9,118 bases of DNA from Bacteroidota bacterium (GTDB taxonomy: Bacteria; Bacteroidota; Bacteroidia; Bacteroidales; GCA-2748055): assembly GCA_024244665.1 (NCBI GenBank), contig JAAEOI010000011.1, forward strand, positions 1 to 9,118. The letters are read 5' to 3'. Position 1 is the first letter of the stretch; each line of letters begins with the position of its first letter. The position numbers and the translations under genes are program-made. This document shows, piece after piece, positions 1-7,025 of the stretch. Below the pieces are notes generated by a model. That model was given only the letters and a program-made list of their open reading frames with translations. It ran no database searches and was not told where the DNA came from.

Positions 1-298
1 CAATTTTATCAGCATTAAAGTTTTTCGGGGTCCATGTGTGAATCAGTTTCACATACTCCTCTTTTGGTATCTGTTGATTGGCCTGAATCCATTCGGCATA
101 ACGGCCTTCATCATTTCCATTGTAAATACCACCCAGTTGACTGTACAGCCCGAAATGGATAAACATTCCGTAGTTCGCATCAGTAAACCAGCTCATGCGC
201 TGAGCCATATCAGATTCGGATTCGTTGAGGTAATTTATTTGGGCACTGCTGCTCAATGTCCCTAAAAAAAGTGTAAATATTAAGATGGAAGCTCTCAT
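1..298 (-). CDS. GH29-type alpha-L-fucosidase, N-terminal part (cut by window edge)
   Basis: This is the first 99 codons of a gene that runs off the left edge. Residues 1-20 form a signal peptide (basic start, hydrophobic core, ending SSSAQ), so the enzyme is exported. After it, RMSWFTDANYGMFIHFGLYS (about residues 33-52) is the hallmark N-terminus of the glycoside hydrolase 29 barrel, followed by AEWIQAN and a P-K-E-E-Y segment typical of these fucosidases. Known GH29 enzymes remove terminal alpha-L-fucose with retention; the catalytic residues lie beyond the edge. The ATG at 298 gives a complete signal peptide. The gene follows the sulfatase ending at 504 after a 205-base gap. That gap holds a motif also found before the sulfatase operon, so the gene may have its own promoter. 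The family is quite sure; substrate specificity cannot be read from this fragment. Confidence 0.88.
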   Translation of the reverse strand, partial: MRASILIFTLFLGTLSSSAQINYLNESESDMAQRMSWFTDANYGMFIHFGLYSQLGGIYNGNDEGRYAEWIQANQQIPKEEYVKLIHTWTPKNFNADKI

Positions 299-345
299 TT
301 TGTTGGTGTTAAATGGATATAGATATGTTTTGATTCAGCATAATT

Positions 346-507
346 TCAAACCCCGGCTTTCTGAGCAAAGATGTGCAAAAATCGGATATGCTCTCCCATT
401 ATAACATGCTTTAATCCGTCCTCTTCTTGCTTAAAACAGAGGGGGGGAGCATAAACAGAAGTGGTAAGCGGCTGCAGAATAAATAAAGGAGTACTTCTTA
501 TCTTCAT
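346..507 (-). CDS. Doubtful 53-residue ORF overlapping the sulfatase stop
   Basis: The ATG at 507 overlaps the stop of the upstream sulfatase in an ATGA arrangement, as in translationally coupled genes. The peptide begins MKIRSTPLFIL and has a weak signal-peptide look up to SVYA (residues 1-20), then a charged stretch (KQEEDGLKH) and no domain I recognise. Against it, the 3' half covers the candidate regulatory motif at 362-379, its length is within what chance allows, and it resembles no known family. It may be chance, or the decayed front of a former secreted protein, since MKIR also starts the neighbouring sulfatase. Confidence 0.2.
   Translation of the reverse strand: MKIRSTPLFILQPLTTSVYAPPLCFKQEEDGLKHVIMGEHIRFLHIFAQKAGV
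362..379 (-). promoter_or_regulatory. Candidate operator/promoter element before the GH29 gene
   Basis: On the plus strand this reads TGAGCAAAG, one base, then ATGTGCAAA. The same two blocks occur at 5059-5079 before the sulfatase operon, with one substitution in each block and a few more bases between them. The element lies 64-81 bases upstream of the fucosidase start; the other copy lies 68-88 bases upstream of its gene. An inverted pair GAGCA (363-367) and TGCTC (389-393) overlaps it. The matching position suggests a shared control element. I cannot say which regulator binds, or whether it is part of the promoter itself. Confidence 0.45.
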
Positions 508-1901
508 TTTTGATTTAGGGGCATGGGATAGTAATTTGATCCTGATACTTCAGTGGGAGCTCCCTGGGGTATGGCTGCCTTGAATTTAAGAAGAATCTCG
601 CTGAAACTGGCTACTTCTTCAGGAAACTGATCAGCCAGGTTATCCACTTCCATGCACTGGGGGTCTGCGTTAAAATCGTACAGCTCTTTCCTTGATCCGT
701 CGGGGTTCATCAGGAATTTCCACTTGCCCGAGCGCAGGGCCAGTCCGGGGCTTTTGTTAAAGGTATGACCCGCCTGGGTGGCGGTCCAGTCCCAGAGTAA
801 GGGAGAATCCCTCTCAATCGGCTTTCCGGAAAGAATTTTGCTCACATCCTGCCCGTCGGGCAGATAGCTTTCGGGCAGATCAATGCCAGCCAGGCTGCAA
901 AAGGTGGGCAGCAGGTCCACTGTGCCAACGATGCTTTTATCATCCACTATTCCGGCAGGAGCATGGCCCTCCCATTTCACAATGAAGGGTACACGCACAC
1001 CCCCTTCATACAGGCTCCTCTTGCGACCCCTTAAGGGTCCCGGCGATCCCACCCCGCTATGGGCAGCATTCAGGAGATTAATGTCTTCCGGGCCATTATC
1101 GCTGGAAAACACAATAATGGTATTATCGCTTAATCCCAGCTCATCCATTTTTTGCATTAGCCGACCGATGTGATAGTCCATATCTGTGACAGCTGCATAG
1201 TATATTTGCCTGGGGGTGGAGAAACCCCGTTTTTTTGCTGCTCCCTGGGGGCCATATTTCACATAGGGAGCCATTTGCTCATCAGTGGGATCCAGCAGGG
1301 CATGTGGTACCAGCGTCCAGATGTTCACATAGAAGGCATCATCTTTGTTTTCTTCAATAAAGGCGATGGCCGCATCCACCATTTTCTCGGTGGACTGGTG
1401 CCTGGGGACTTTCAGTTTTTGATCGCTGGAGTTGGTTGTGTAATGCACATCAATTCCGTAGGCTGATGGGGTAGGGGCATCTTTAGCCCCTCCCAGGTGC
1501 CATTTCCCAAAGTGCCCGGTTTTGTAGCCGTTTTCCTGCATCAGTCTGGTGAGCAGGGTTACATTGGGATCCAGGAAATCCGGCATGTTGTTGGCCACAT
1601 GGTTGGTGTGGTTGGAAAAATGCCTGTGAACGCTGTGCCTGGCCGGGTATTGACCGGTCATAACTGCAGTTCTTGAGGGTGAGCAGACCGGGTTTGCCAC
1701 ATAGAAGTTTGTGAGCAACACACCCTCCGCCGCCATTTTGTCGAGGCAGGGTGTTTTTAGAATGGGATGCCCATAGCACCCCAGGTCACCCCAGCCCAGA
1801 TCGTCGGCATAAACAAAAATAAAGTTAGGGCGCTCGGAGGCCCTTGTGAATGCTGTAGATAGCAGCATCAGGCTCAGAATAAAGATGTTCCTGATTTTCA
1901 T
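504..1901 (-). CDS. Secreted S1-family sulfatase (formylglycine-dependent), 465 aa
   Basis: This enzyme is predicted to hydrolyse sulfate esters on a carbohydrate outside the cytoplasm. Residues 1-22 form a signal peptide. The mature part opens with PNFIFVYADDLGWGDLG, whose Asp33-Asp34 are the expected calcium ligands. CSPSR (73-77) is the Cys-type C-x-P-S-R site at which Cys73 is converted to formylglycine by an activating enzyme not in this window. GKWHLGG (132-138), VPH with His200, SSDNGPE (Asp268-Asn269) and the LRGRKRSLYEGGVRVP segment (290-305) complete the active-site set. The length is normal for the family; unlike the upstream sulfatase it has no C-terminal module. It starts 15 bases after the esterase stop, so it is probably in the same operon. 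The overall pattern is nearest to arylsulfatase/GALNS-like members, but the subfamily and the sulfate position attacked cannot be given. Confidence 0.95.
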   Translation of the reverse strand: MKIRNIFILSLMLLSTAFTRASERPNFIFVYADDLGWGDLGCYGHPILKTPCLDKMAAEGVLLTNFYVANPVCSPSRTAVMTGQYPARHSVHRHFSNHTNHVANNMPDFLDPNVTLLTRLMQENGYKTGHFGKWHLGGAKDAPTPSAYGIDVHYTTNSSDQKLKVPRHQSTEKMVDAAIAFIEENKDDAFYVNIWTLVPHALLDPTDEQMAPYVKYGPQGAAKKRGFSTPRQIYYAAVTDMDYHIGRLMQKMDELGLSDNTIIVFSSDNGPEDINLLNAAHSGVGSPGPLRGRKRSLYEGGVRVPFIVKWEGHAPAGIVDDKSIVGTVDLLPTFCSLAGIDLPESYLPDGQDVSKILSGKPIERDSPLLWDWTATQAGHTFNKSPGLALRSGKWKFLMNPDGSRKELYDFNADPQCMEVDNLADQFPEEVASFSEILLKFKAAIPQGAPTEVSGSNYYPMPLNQK

Positions 1902-1916
1902 AATTCTGTTTTTTGA

Positions 1917-3116
1917 TTAATTGTCAATCTCAATATATTCAGAACTCACCATCAAATTACAATCATCTGTAGCTGCAAAATAGATGCTTGATGCGCCTTC
2001 AGGGATTGAAGCTGTGATGTTGGTTCCGGAAATAGCGGCCGGAGCCCTTTCCCACTTGCGCTGGTTCCAAATGCCTGTTTCTGTGGTGTATAATATTTCA
2101 GCTTTTGTTACTTTTTTAGAAGATGTGTATAAAACCGAAGCCTCGGATCCATGAATCTGGGGCTTTGAGAACTTAACAAGGGGCTCACTCTCGGTCACAA
2201 TGCTTTTAGCAAAGGCATAGATCTCTTCCGGTTCCCATCCGGGGTAGTGCCCGTGCTTCATTCTCAGTTGAAAACGAAGTATTGCCGGCCCTTTCACCGA
2301 ACGGGAAGATTCCTGGGTGGCGGGCATGGAAAAATGTTTGTCATTGGTTCCGTTTACCCACAATGTGGGGAAGCTTACATTGCTGAAATAGGCCGAACCG
2401 TCGTAGTATTTGTTGACAACCTTGCTATGCTTACCGGCTTTGATGGCATCTCCCTGGTGTCCGTCCGAATCGGGAAGGAAACCACATCCATATACTGGTA
2501 TTGCAAATTTGTAACGCTTGTCCACTCCCATGTTGGTGCTGGTCAGGGTTCCTCCCCAACTGATTCCTGTAATACCGGTCTTTTCGGAGTTTACCTCGGG
2601 GAAGGAGCGGATCAGGGAGTGTGCAAGGATGACCTGGGCCACTGCATGGTAGTACCACTGTTGTTCAATGGCCAAGTCAAAATCATCGAATACACCCACC
2701 CGGCCTGGACCTGGGTAAGCTGTTGGGATCCTTGGGCCTCTTTTCTCTCCCGGCTTCCTCATGGGGAAATGGCCCTCCAGGTCCATGCTGATGGCGGCAA
2801 ATCCATGATCATTCCATTTCCGCACCCACTCGTTAAATGCAGTTCCGCCTCCTCCGTGCACACATACCACGGCTGGCCATCCACCCCCGGGGGCCGGCCC
2901 TTCCGGGGCACTGTAGTATGCGAAAACTTGTACACGTTTGCCTTCCATCGGGATAGATTCATAGAGGATACCAGTCATCCCGGGCTGTGCTGCCATATCA
3001 GTTTTTTCCCATTTCGGAACCTGAAACAACATATCCAGATCCCAGGGTCCGATCTTTTCTGCATGGCTGTTAAATGCAAGCAGTAAAAGCAGTGTCAGTG
3101 TGCTAGTTTTTTTCAC
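1917..3116 (-). CDS. Secreted alpha/beta-hydrolase esterase (acetylxylan-esterase/dienelactone-hydrolase-like)
   Basis: This 399-residue protein is a probable carbohydrate esterase. Residues 1-19 are a signal peptide ending at NSHA. The alpha/beta-hydrolase domain covers about residues 50-310: VVCVHGGGGT (83-92) is the oxyanion-hole loop, GISWGG (184-189) is the G-x-S-x-G elbow with nucleophile Ser186, Asp259 in VNGTNDKHF is the likely acid, and His289 in KHGHYPGW is the likely base (His287 is possible). Residues 318-397 form a separate beta-rich module with W-E-R, PEG and DDCNLMVS, related to the tail of the preceding sulfatase. The gene sits between two sulfatases, 27 bases after the first and 15 before the second, so it fits removal of acyl groups from the same glycan. 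A peptidase-like role is possible because related folds include prolyl oligopeptidases. The fold is sure; the substrate is inferred. Confidence 0.85.
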   Translation of the reverse strand: MKKTSTLTLLLLLAFNSHAEKIGPWDLDMLFQVPKWEKTDMAAQPGMTGILYESIPMEGKRVQVFAYYSAPEGPAPGGGWPAVVCVHGGGGTAFNEWVRKWNDHGFAAISMDLEGHFPMRKPGEKRGPRIPTAYPGPGRVGVFDDFDLAIEQQWYYHAVAQVILAHSLIRSFPEVNSEKTGITGISWGGTLTSTNMGVDKRYKFAIPVYGCGFLPDSDGHQGDAIKAGKHSKVVNKYYDGSAYFSNVSFPTLWVNGTNDKHFSMPATQESSRSVKGPAILRFQLRMKHGHYPGWEPEEIYAFAKSIVTESEPLVKFSKPQIHGSEASVLYTSSKKVTKAEILYTTETGIWNQRKWERAPAAISGTNITASIPEGASSIYFAATDDCNLMVSSEYIEIDN

Positions 3117-3143
3117 ATCCTTTTATTCAAAATAATTGCTGTA

Positions 3144-4991
3144 TCATTTGGCTTCCAGAGCTTTCACAGAATACTTACCTCCCTTGTAGTCATTTTTCCC
3201 TCCCATGTGCGGATAGCTCACCATAAAGTTATACTCATCCACAAGATTAAAAAGGTAGTGAGTACATCCTTCAGGCAGGACTGCCCGGACTACATTGTCC
3301 TGCTCCACCATGGCATCATTGCGATACCATTCTTCCGATTTCTCACCTCCATTCAGGGTATAGAGCAAATATGCAGACTTTACAATATTACCTTGCTCCT
3401 TGTATTTTACCCAGACTTCCTTGCCGGTTTTGCCATGGTCCATCACTGAACAAACAGTTTCTTTGTGTGGAATGTCACTTTTGCAATATGGATTGAGAAA
3501 TGGAAAACTTGCCTGCATGCCATTCAGTCTCTCATATAGAATTCGATCCATTTCTTCAGCTTTTTCAGGCAGTTTTTTGCTCAAATCGTCCATTTCCTCA
3601 ATATCCACCCTATTTTCTCCATTTTCATACAGTCTGTATAGCTCCAGGCTTTTATCCGGATTAAAATTGTGAATCAGCTTATAATCTCCTATCCGGAGGG
3701 TAGAGTGCATTGCAGCACTATTAGGGAAGTGGTGCATCATTTCGTCCCGTACCTTACCATCCGGGCCTGCCAGCAAATTCCCATTATTGGGATCCGACGT
3801 AAGGAGCTCAGATAAATCAATTCCGTCCATCTCCTTTTCATTGGGATGCTTGCTTCCTGTCCAGGATATGATGGTGGGGAAAAAGTCAATACCATTTACC
3901 ATCGCATTGCTTTCCTGCCGGGGTTTAATACCCGGACCCGTAATGATCAGGGGAACTCGGATTCCTCCCTCTTTGGCATTGATTTTACCCTTGTCCAGGG
4001 GATAATTATCTGTGAAAATCTCTCTCGGGCTGCCCTCCATTCCGCCATTGTCGGATGTAAAGATGATATAGGTGTTTTCTATCAGTTTGTGTCCTTTCCA
4101 CCTTGGATCGTCAGTGGATTCAAGGTAAGAAATAATTAGCCCCACATAATAATCAAACATCTCCACCATGGCAGCGTAGTAGGGATTATTCTGACCGGGG
4201 ATCCTCAGGCCTTTGGGATCTGTAGGAATGGGGACATTCAGCTTCTCACAGTATTTCTCCAGCAGTCGTTTCGATCTTGTTTGAATGGGGGCATGTACCA
4301 GCCATGTGGCGTAATACAGAAAAAAGGGTTCATCCTTTGACTCCTCAATGAAGCTTAATGCATTTTCATTATTTGGATCCCGTGGATATCCATTTTCATC
4401 AATGCGGTACCTGTCATCTTCCTCAGTGCTTGCAAAATCAGATAGTCTGTCAGGTTTCATCGCCGAGTTTACCCCTCTGTCAGAGACAGAAAAATCAAAT
4501 CCATGATCCAGGGGTTGTGGATACGCATTATGATCAATGGCAATATGCCATTTCCCGACATGACCGGTAGTATATGCATTTGCCTTCAGCACCTCAGGAA
4601 TGATTGTCTCTTTTACTGACAATCTGCCACTGTACCAGGGGGGAATCGTATTATAGACAGCTTCATTATGTGGCATAGGAGGTGCACCTCCCACCACATG
4701 TGTACGCTGCAGTCGGGCCGGGTGCTTTCCTGCAAGAATGGCACCTCTTGAAGGAGCACAGGTGGGAGCAGGGGAGTAGGCCTGCCAGAATTTGACCCCC
4801 ATCTGCGATAATTTGTCAATATTAGGGGTTTCATAGGGGCAGGGTTCATCAATGTCATAGCAACCCACATCCTGCCAGCCCAGGTCATCAGCCAGTATGA
4901 TAATCACATTGGGTTTTTCAGGGCGCGGACTGCTGCATGATGCCATGCATGCAACCAAAAGGATTCCGATGCCGGTTTTATACCTGTTCAT
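3144..4991 (-). CDS. Lipoprotein S1-family sulfatase with C-terminal module, 615 aa
   Basis: This is the first gene of the sulfatase-esterase operon. Its N-terminus is a lipoprotein signal: a hydrophobic stretch leads to Cys15 and Cys19, with MASC-SS the likelier lipobox, so it is probably membrane-anchored. The sulfatase domain starts at PNVIIILADDLGW (Asp35-Asp36 metal ligands). CAPSR (78-82) is the Cys-type formylglycine site, with GKWH (146-149), VHAP around His233, TSDNGG (Asp314-Asn315) and KEGGIRVP (340-347). It is longer than the 465-residue sulfatase downstream. Part of the excess is a C-terminal beta-type module (about 526-596) with W-Y-R, LPEG and DEYNFMVS that resembles the end of the adjacent esterase. 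The start at 4991 gives an intact lipoprotein signal. The candidate control element at 5059-5079 lies 68-88 bases upstream. It is surely a sulfatase; subfamily and substrate are unknown. Confidence 0.94.
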   Translation of the reverse strand: MNRYKTGIGILLVACMASCSSPRPEKPNVIIILADDLGWQDVGCYDIDEPCPYETPNIDKLSQMGVKFWQAYSPAPTCAPSRGAILAGKHPARLQRTHVVGGAPPMPHNEAVYNTIPPWYSGRLSVKETIIPEVLKANAYTTGHVGKWHIAIDHNAYPQPLDHGFDFSVSDRGVNSAMKPDRLSDFASTEEDDRYRIDENGYPRDPNNENALSFIEESKDEPFFLYYATWLVHAPIQTRSKRLLEKYCEKLNVPIPTDPKGLRIPGQNNPYYAAMVEMFDYYVGLIISYLESTDDPRWKGHKLIENTYIIFTSDNGGMEGSPREIFTDNYPLDKGKINAKEGGIRVPLIITGPGIKPRQESNAMVNGIDFFPTIISWTGSKHPNEKEMDGIDLSELLTSDPNNGNLLAGPDGKVRDEMMHHFPNSAAMHSTLRIGDYKLIHNFNPDKSLELYRLYENGENRVDIEEMDDLSKKLPEKAEEMDRILYERLNGMQASFPFLNPYCKSDIPHKETVCSVMDHGKTGKEVWVKYKEQGNIVKSAYLLYTLNGGEKSEEWYRNDAMVEQDNVVRAVLPEGCTHYLFNLVDEYNFMVSYPHMGGKNDYKGGKYSVKALEAK

Positions 4992-5058
4992 TTTTGAATT
5001 ATTTATTAAGTTGTATCAATCTGCCTTGTCTGCACCGATCACCAGTAAAAATGAGATT

Positions 5059-5079
5059 TGAGAAAAGTCAATGTGCGAA
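5059..5079 (-). promoter_or_regulatory. Candidate operator/promoter element before the sulfatase operon
   Basis: On the plus strand TGAGAAAAG is followed after three bases by A and ATGTGCGAA, matching the element at 362-379 except for one base in each block and the spacing. It lies 68-88 bases upstream of the lipoprotein sulfatase start. It is flanked by a perfect 6-base inverted repeat, GAGATT (5053-5058) and AATCTC (5078-5083), whose right arm overlaps the end of the motif. Such symmetry suits a dimeric regulator, but no regulator gene is in the window, and a role as promoter or leader element is not excluded. Confidence 0.45.
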
Positions 5080-5188
5080 TCTCTTAAACTGCCTGCAATA
5101 AGTCTTGCTTATTTAGCTCAACTCTTTGCTAATAATGAGCAATTGGCTGCCTGAATAGGGTGTTACTGTATTAGTCGGTATTCATATT

Positions 5189-5318
5189 TCACAGCAAAAT
5201 GGGAACAGCTGTATACCGAACCCCTTCCTTAAGGTACTGTGGAGGCTTCATACCCAGTCCCGGATATTTCAACTCCGGGTTTTTCATCTCCTATGTTTCC
5301 AAATCTGATTAGTTTCAT
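5189..5318 (-). pseudogene. Remnant of a fumarylacetoacetate-hydrolase (FAH)-family gene, internally deleted
   Basis: Starting at the ATG at 5318, 37 bases after the uxaA stop, the minus strand reads MKLIRFGNIGDEKPGVEI, which matches the usual N-terminus of FAH-family hydrolases of the type that act on 2,4-diketo-3-deoxy sugar acids. This frame stops at 5229 after 29 codons. Overlapping it in another frame (stop at 5189) is PGLGMKPPQYLKEG, which resembles the C-terminal P-G-V-G-x-G-x-K-P-P-x-Y-L-K-x-G stretch of the same family. The two pieces meet near 5262-5270. Intact members are about 280 residues from memory, so well over 200 codons appear to be lost, with a frameshift at the join. The position suggests it once followed uxaA in the same operon. 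The N-terminal match is strong and the C-terminal match is good but short. No function is expected now. Confidence 0.65.
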
Positions 5319-5355
5319 CCGTTTAAAAATTTCATATTCTTTATTAGTCTAATAT

Positions 5356-7008
5356 TTATAGTGAAACACCCCGTTTCCAGGGAATGAAATCGTCCTGACC
5401 CAACTGCACAGCCTTTGGTAAGGTGCGTCCGCTGGCCACTTCTACAATATGGTCCAGCAATTTCTCTCCGAGGCTTGCAATGGATTCATTTCCATCTATT
5501 ATGGATCCGGCATCAAAGTCAATGATATCCTTCATCCGATGGTAGAGCTGCGTATTGCTGGATATTTTGACGACGGGACAAACAGGATTTCCCGTGGGAG
5601 TACCAAGTCCGGTCGCGAACAGGATCATATTTGCACCAGATCCAGCCAGTCCGGTCGTGCTTTCCACATCATTTCCGGGCGTGCAAAGCAGGTTTAGTCC
5701 GGGATTCACGGCCTGCTCAGTGTAGTCGAGTATACCGGTGACATGGGAAGTTCCGCCTTTCCTTGCAGCCCCGGCAGATTTCATGGCATTGGTGATTAGT
5801 CCGTCTTTGATATTACCGGGTGAAGGATTTTTGGCAAAGCCGGATCCGGCTTCTGAGGCTCGCTGATTGTAGCGCTTCATCAGGAGGGTGAATTTTCCTG
5901 CCAGTTTCCTGTCTGTGCACCGGTCGATCAGATCCTGTTCCACCCCGTTCAGCTCCGGGAATTCAGACAGGATGCTTATCCCGCCCAGGGCCACGATCAT
6001 GTCCGACACATATCCCAGGACCGGATTTGCTGAAATCCCCGAAAATCCATCGGAACCACCGCACTCAAGGCCAATGGTAAGTTTGCTCAATGGAGCAGGT
6101 TTTCTTTCTGCTTTGTTTGCTTCCATCATTCCGGCAAATGTCTCCTTAAGGGCCCGGGCAATAAACTCCTCTTCACTCTTGCTTCCCTGCTGTTCAAGTA
6201 CGAGCAAGGATTTTGAAAATGACGGATCATATAGATCAATGGCATTTCTGATATGCTGAATCTGCAGGTGCTGGCAGCCCAGACTCAGGATCGTTGCCCC
6301 GGCCACATTGGGGTGGGTAATATAGCCTGCCAGCAAATTCCCCAGGGTTTCTGAATCCTCCCGCGTCCCTCCGCAGCCCCCGTCATGGGTCAGGAATTTT
6401 ATGCCGTCAACATTAGGGAATAGCCTGTCCTTTGCCACATCCCGTGTAGAACGGATGATGTCGGTATCCAATATTTCTTTTTTGCCAGCACCATCATTGA
6501 AAGCCTTTACCAGGGGGGCTATGTCGAGGGAACTATCCTTATCTGAGGGATACCCCAGCGCTGTAGCCATTGAGGATTTCATTACCTCGATGTTGCGGTT
6601 TTCGCAAAAGACCAGGGGCATGACCAGCCAGTAGTTGGCTGTACCCACACGACCGTCACTCCTGTGGTATCCATCGAAGGTGCAGGCTTTCCATGGCCCT
6701 GTGTCCGGCTCTGCCCAATGATGCTCCTTCACCCCGTCAGAATACACTTCCAGTGCATTGCTCAGGTTATGGGTGTCAATCAATTCGCCCCGGGGAATGT
6801 CTTGAGTGGCTTTTCCAACGAGGACTCCATACATGTAAACCGGATCACCGCAAAGCAGATCAGTCAGGGTAAATTTGTGTTTTAACGGTACCTGCTTTTT
6901 TAAAAGAATGTCCTTTCCATCGAATGTAATCTTCCTTCCGGCCTCCAGGTTTTCCAGCGCTATGAGAACATTGTCTCCGGGATGCAGCTGTATGTATGGC
7001 TCACTCAT
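5356..7008 (-). CDS. uxaA: UxaA-family sugar-acid dehydratase (altronate dehydratase-like), 550 aa
   Basis: This cytoplasmic enzyme belongs to the UxaA/GarD family, whose studied members dehydrate altronate or galactarate to 2-keto-3-deoxy sugar acids. Residues 1-85 form the small SAF domain (IQLHPGDNVLIAL and HKFTLTD are near the E. coli UxaA start), and the rest is the catalytic part. Family landmarks are HRSDGRVGTANYW (115-127), GGCGGTRED (210-218), LGCQH (243-247), GLECGGSDGFSG with SANPVLG (313-332) and EFPELNGVE (349-357), with cysteines suitable for metal binding at 211, 245 and 316. Both domains are in one chain, as in UxaA. It starts 17 bases after dctM, so permease and enzyme are likely co-transcribed, which suggests the TRAP system imports its substrate or a precursor. 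Altronate is the default call; a related acid such as fuconate or galactonate is possible given the fucosidase and the FAH remnant nearby. Confidence 0.88.
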   Translation of the reverse strand: MSEPYIQLHPGDNVLIALENLEAGRKITFDGKDILLKKQVPLKHKFTLTDLLCGDPVYMYGVLVGKATQDIPRGELIDTHNLSNALEVYSDGVKEHHWAEPDTGPWKACTFDGYHRSDGRVGTANYWLVMPLVFCENRNIEVMKSSMATALGYPSDKDSSLDIAPLVKAFNDGAGKKEILDTDIIRSTRDVAKDRLFPNVDGIKFLTHDGGCGGTREDSETLGNLLAGYITHPNVAGATILSLGCQHLQIQHIRNAIDLYDPSFSKSLLVLEQQGSKSEEEFIARALKETFAGMMEANKAERKPAPLSKLTIGLECGGSDGFSGISANPVLGYVSDMIVALGGISILSEFPELNGVEQDLIDRCTDRKLAGKFTLLMKRYNQRASEAGSGFAKNPSPGNIKDGLITNAMKSAGAARKGGTSHVTGILDYTEQAVNPGLNLLCTPGNDVESTTGLAGSGANMILFATGLGTPTGNPVCPVVKISSNTQLYHRMKDIIDFDAGSIIDGNESIASLGEKLLDHIVEVASGRTLPKAVQLGQDDFIPWKRGVSL

Positions 7009-7025
7009 GGACTACGATTTTCATG

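Noticed and set aside
420..447. Inverted repeat CCTCT/AGAGG next to a run of seven G between the second sulfatase and the fucosidase gene.
   Set aside because: The stem is only 5 bases with a 13-base loop and no T-run in the direction of transcription, so it is not a supported terminator.
2247..3086. A 279-codon open frame on the plus strand.
   Set aside because: It is antisense to the esterase, which has a signal peptide and catalytic motifs. The translated peptide has no recognisable domain and is rich in Cys, His and Trp in a non-protein-like way.
5259..5284. Hairpin CCCGGA/TCCGGG followed by five T on the plus strand, like an intrinsic terminator.
   Set aside because: It points along the plus strand, where there is no gene to terminate, and it lies inside the FAH remnant. 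In the minus direction there is no T-run after the stem, so it cannot end uxaA transcription in the usual way.
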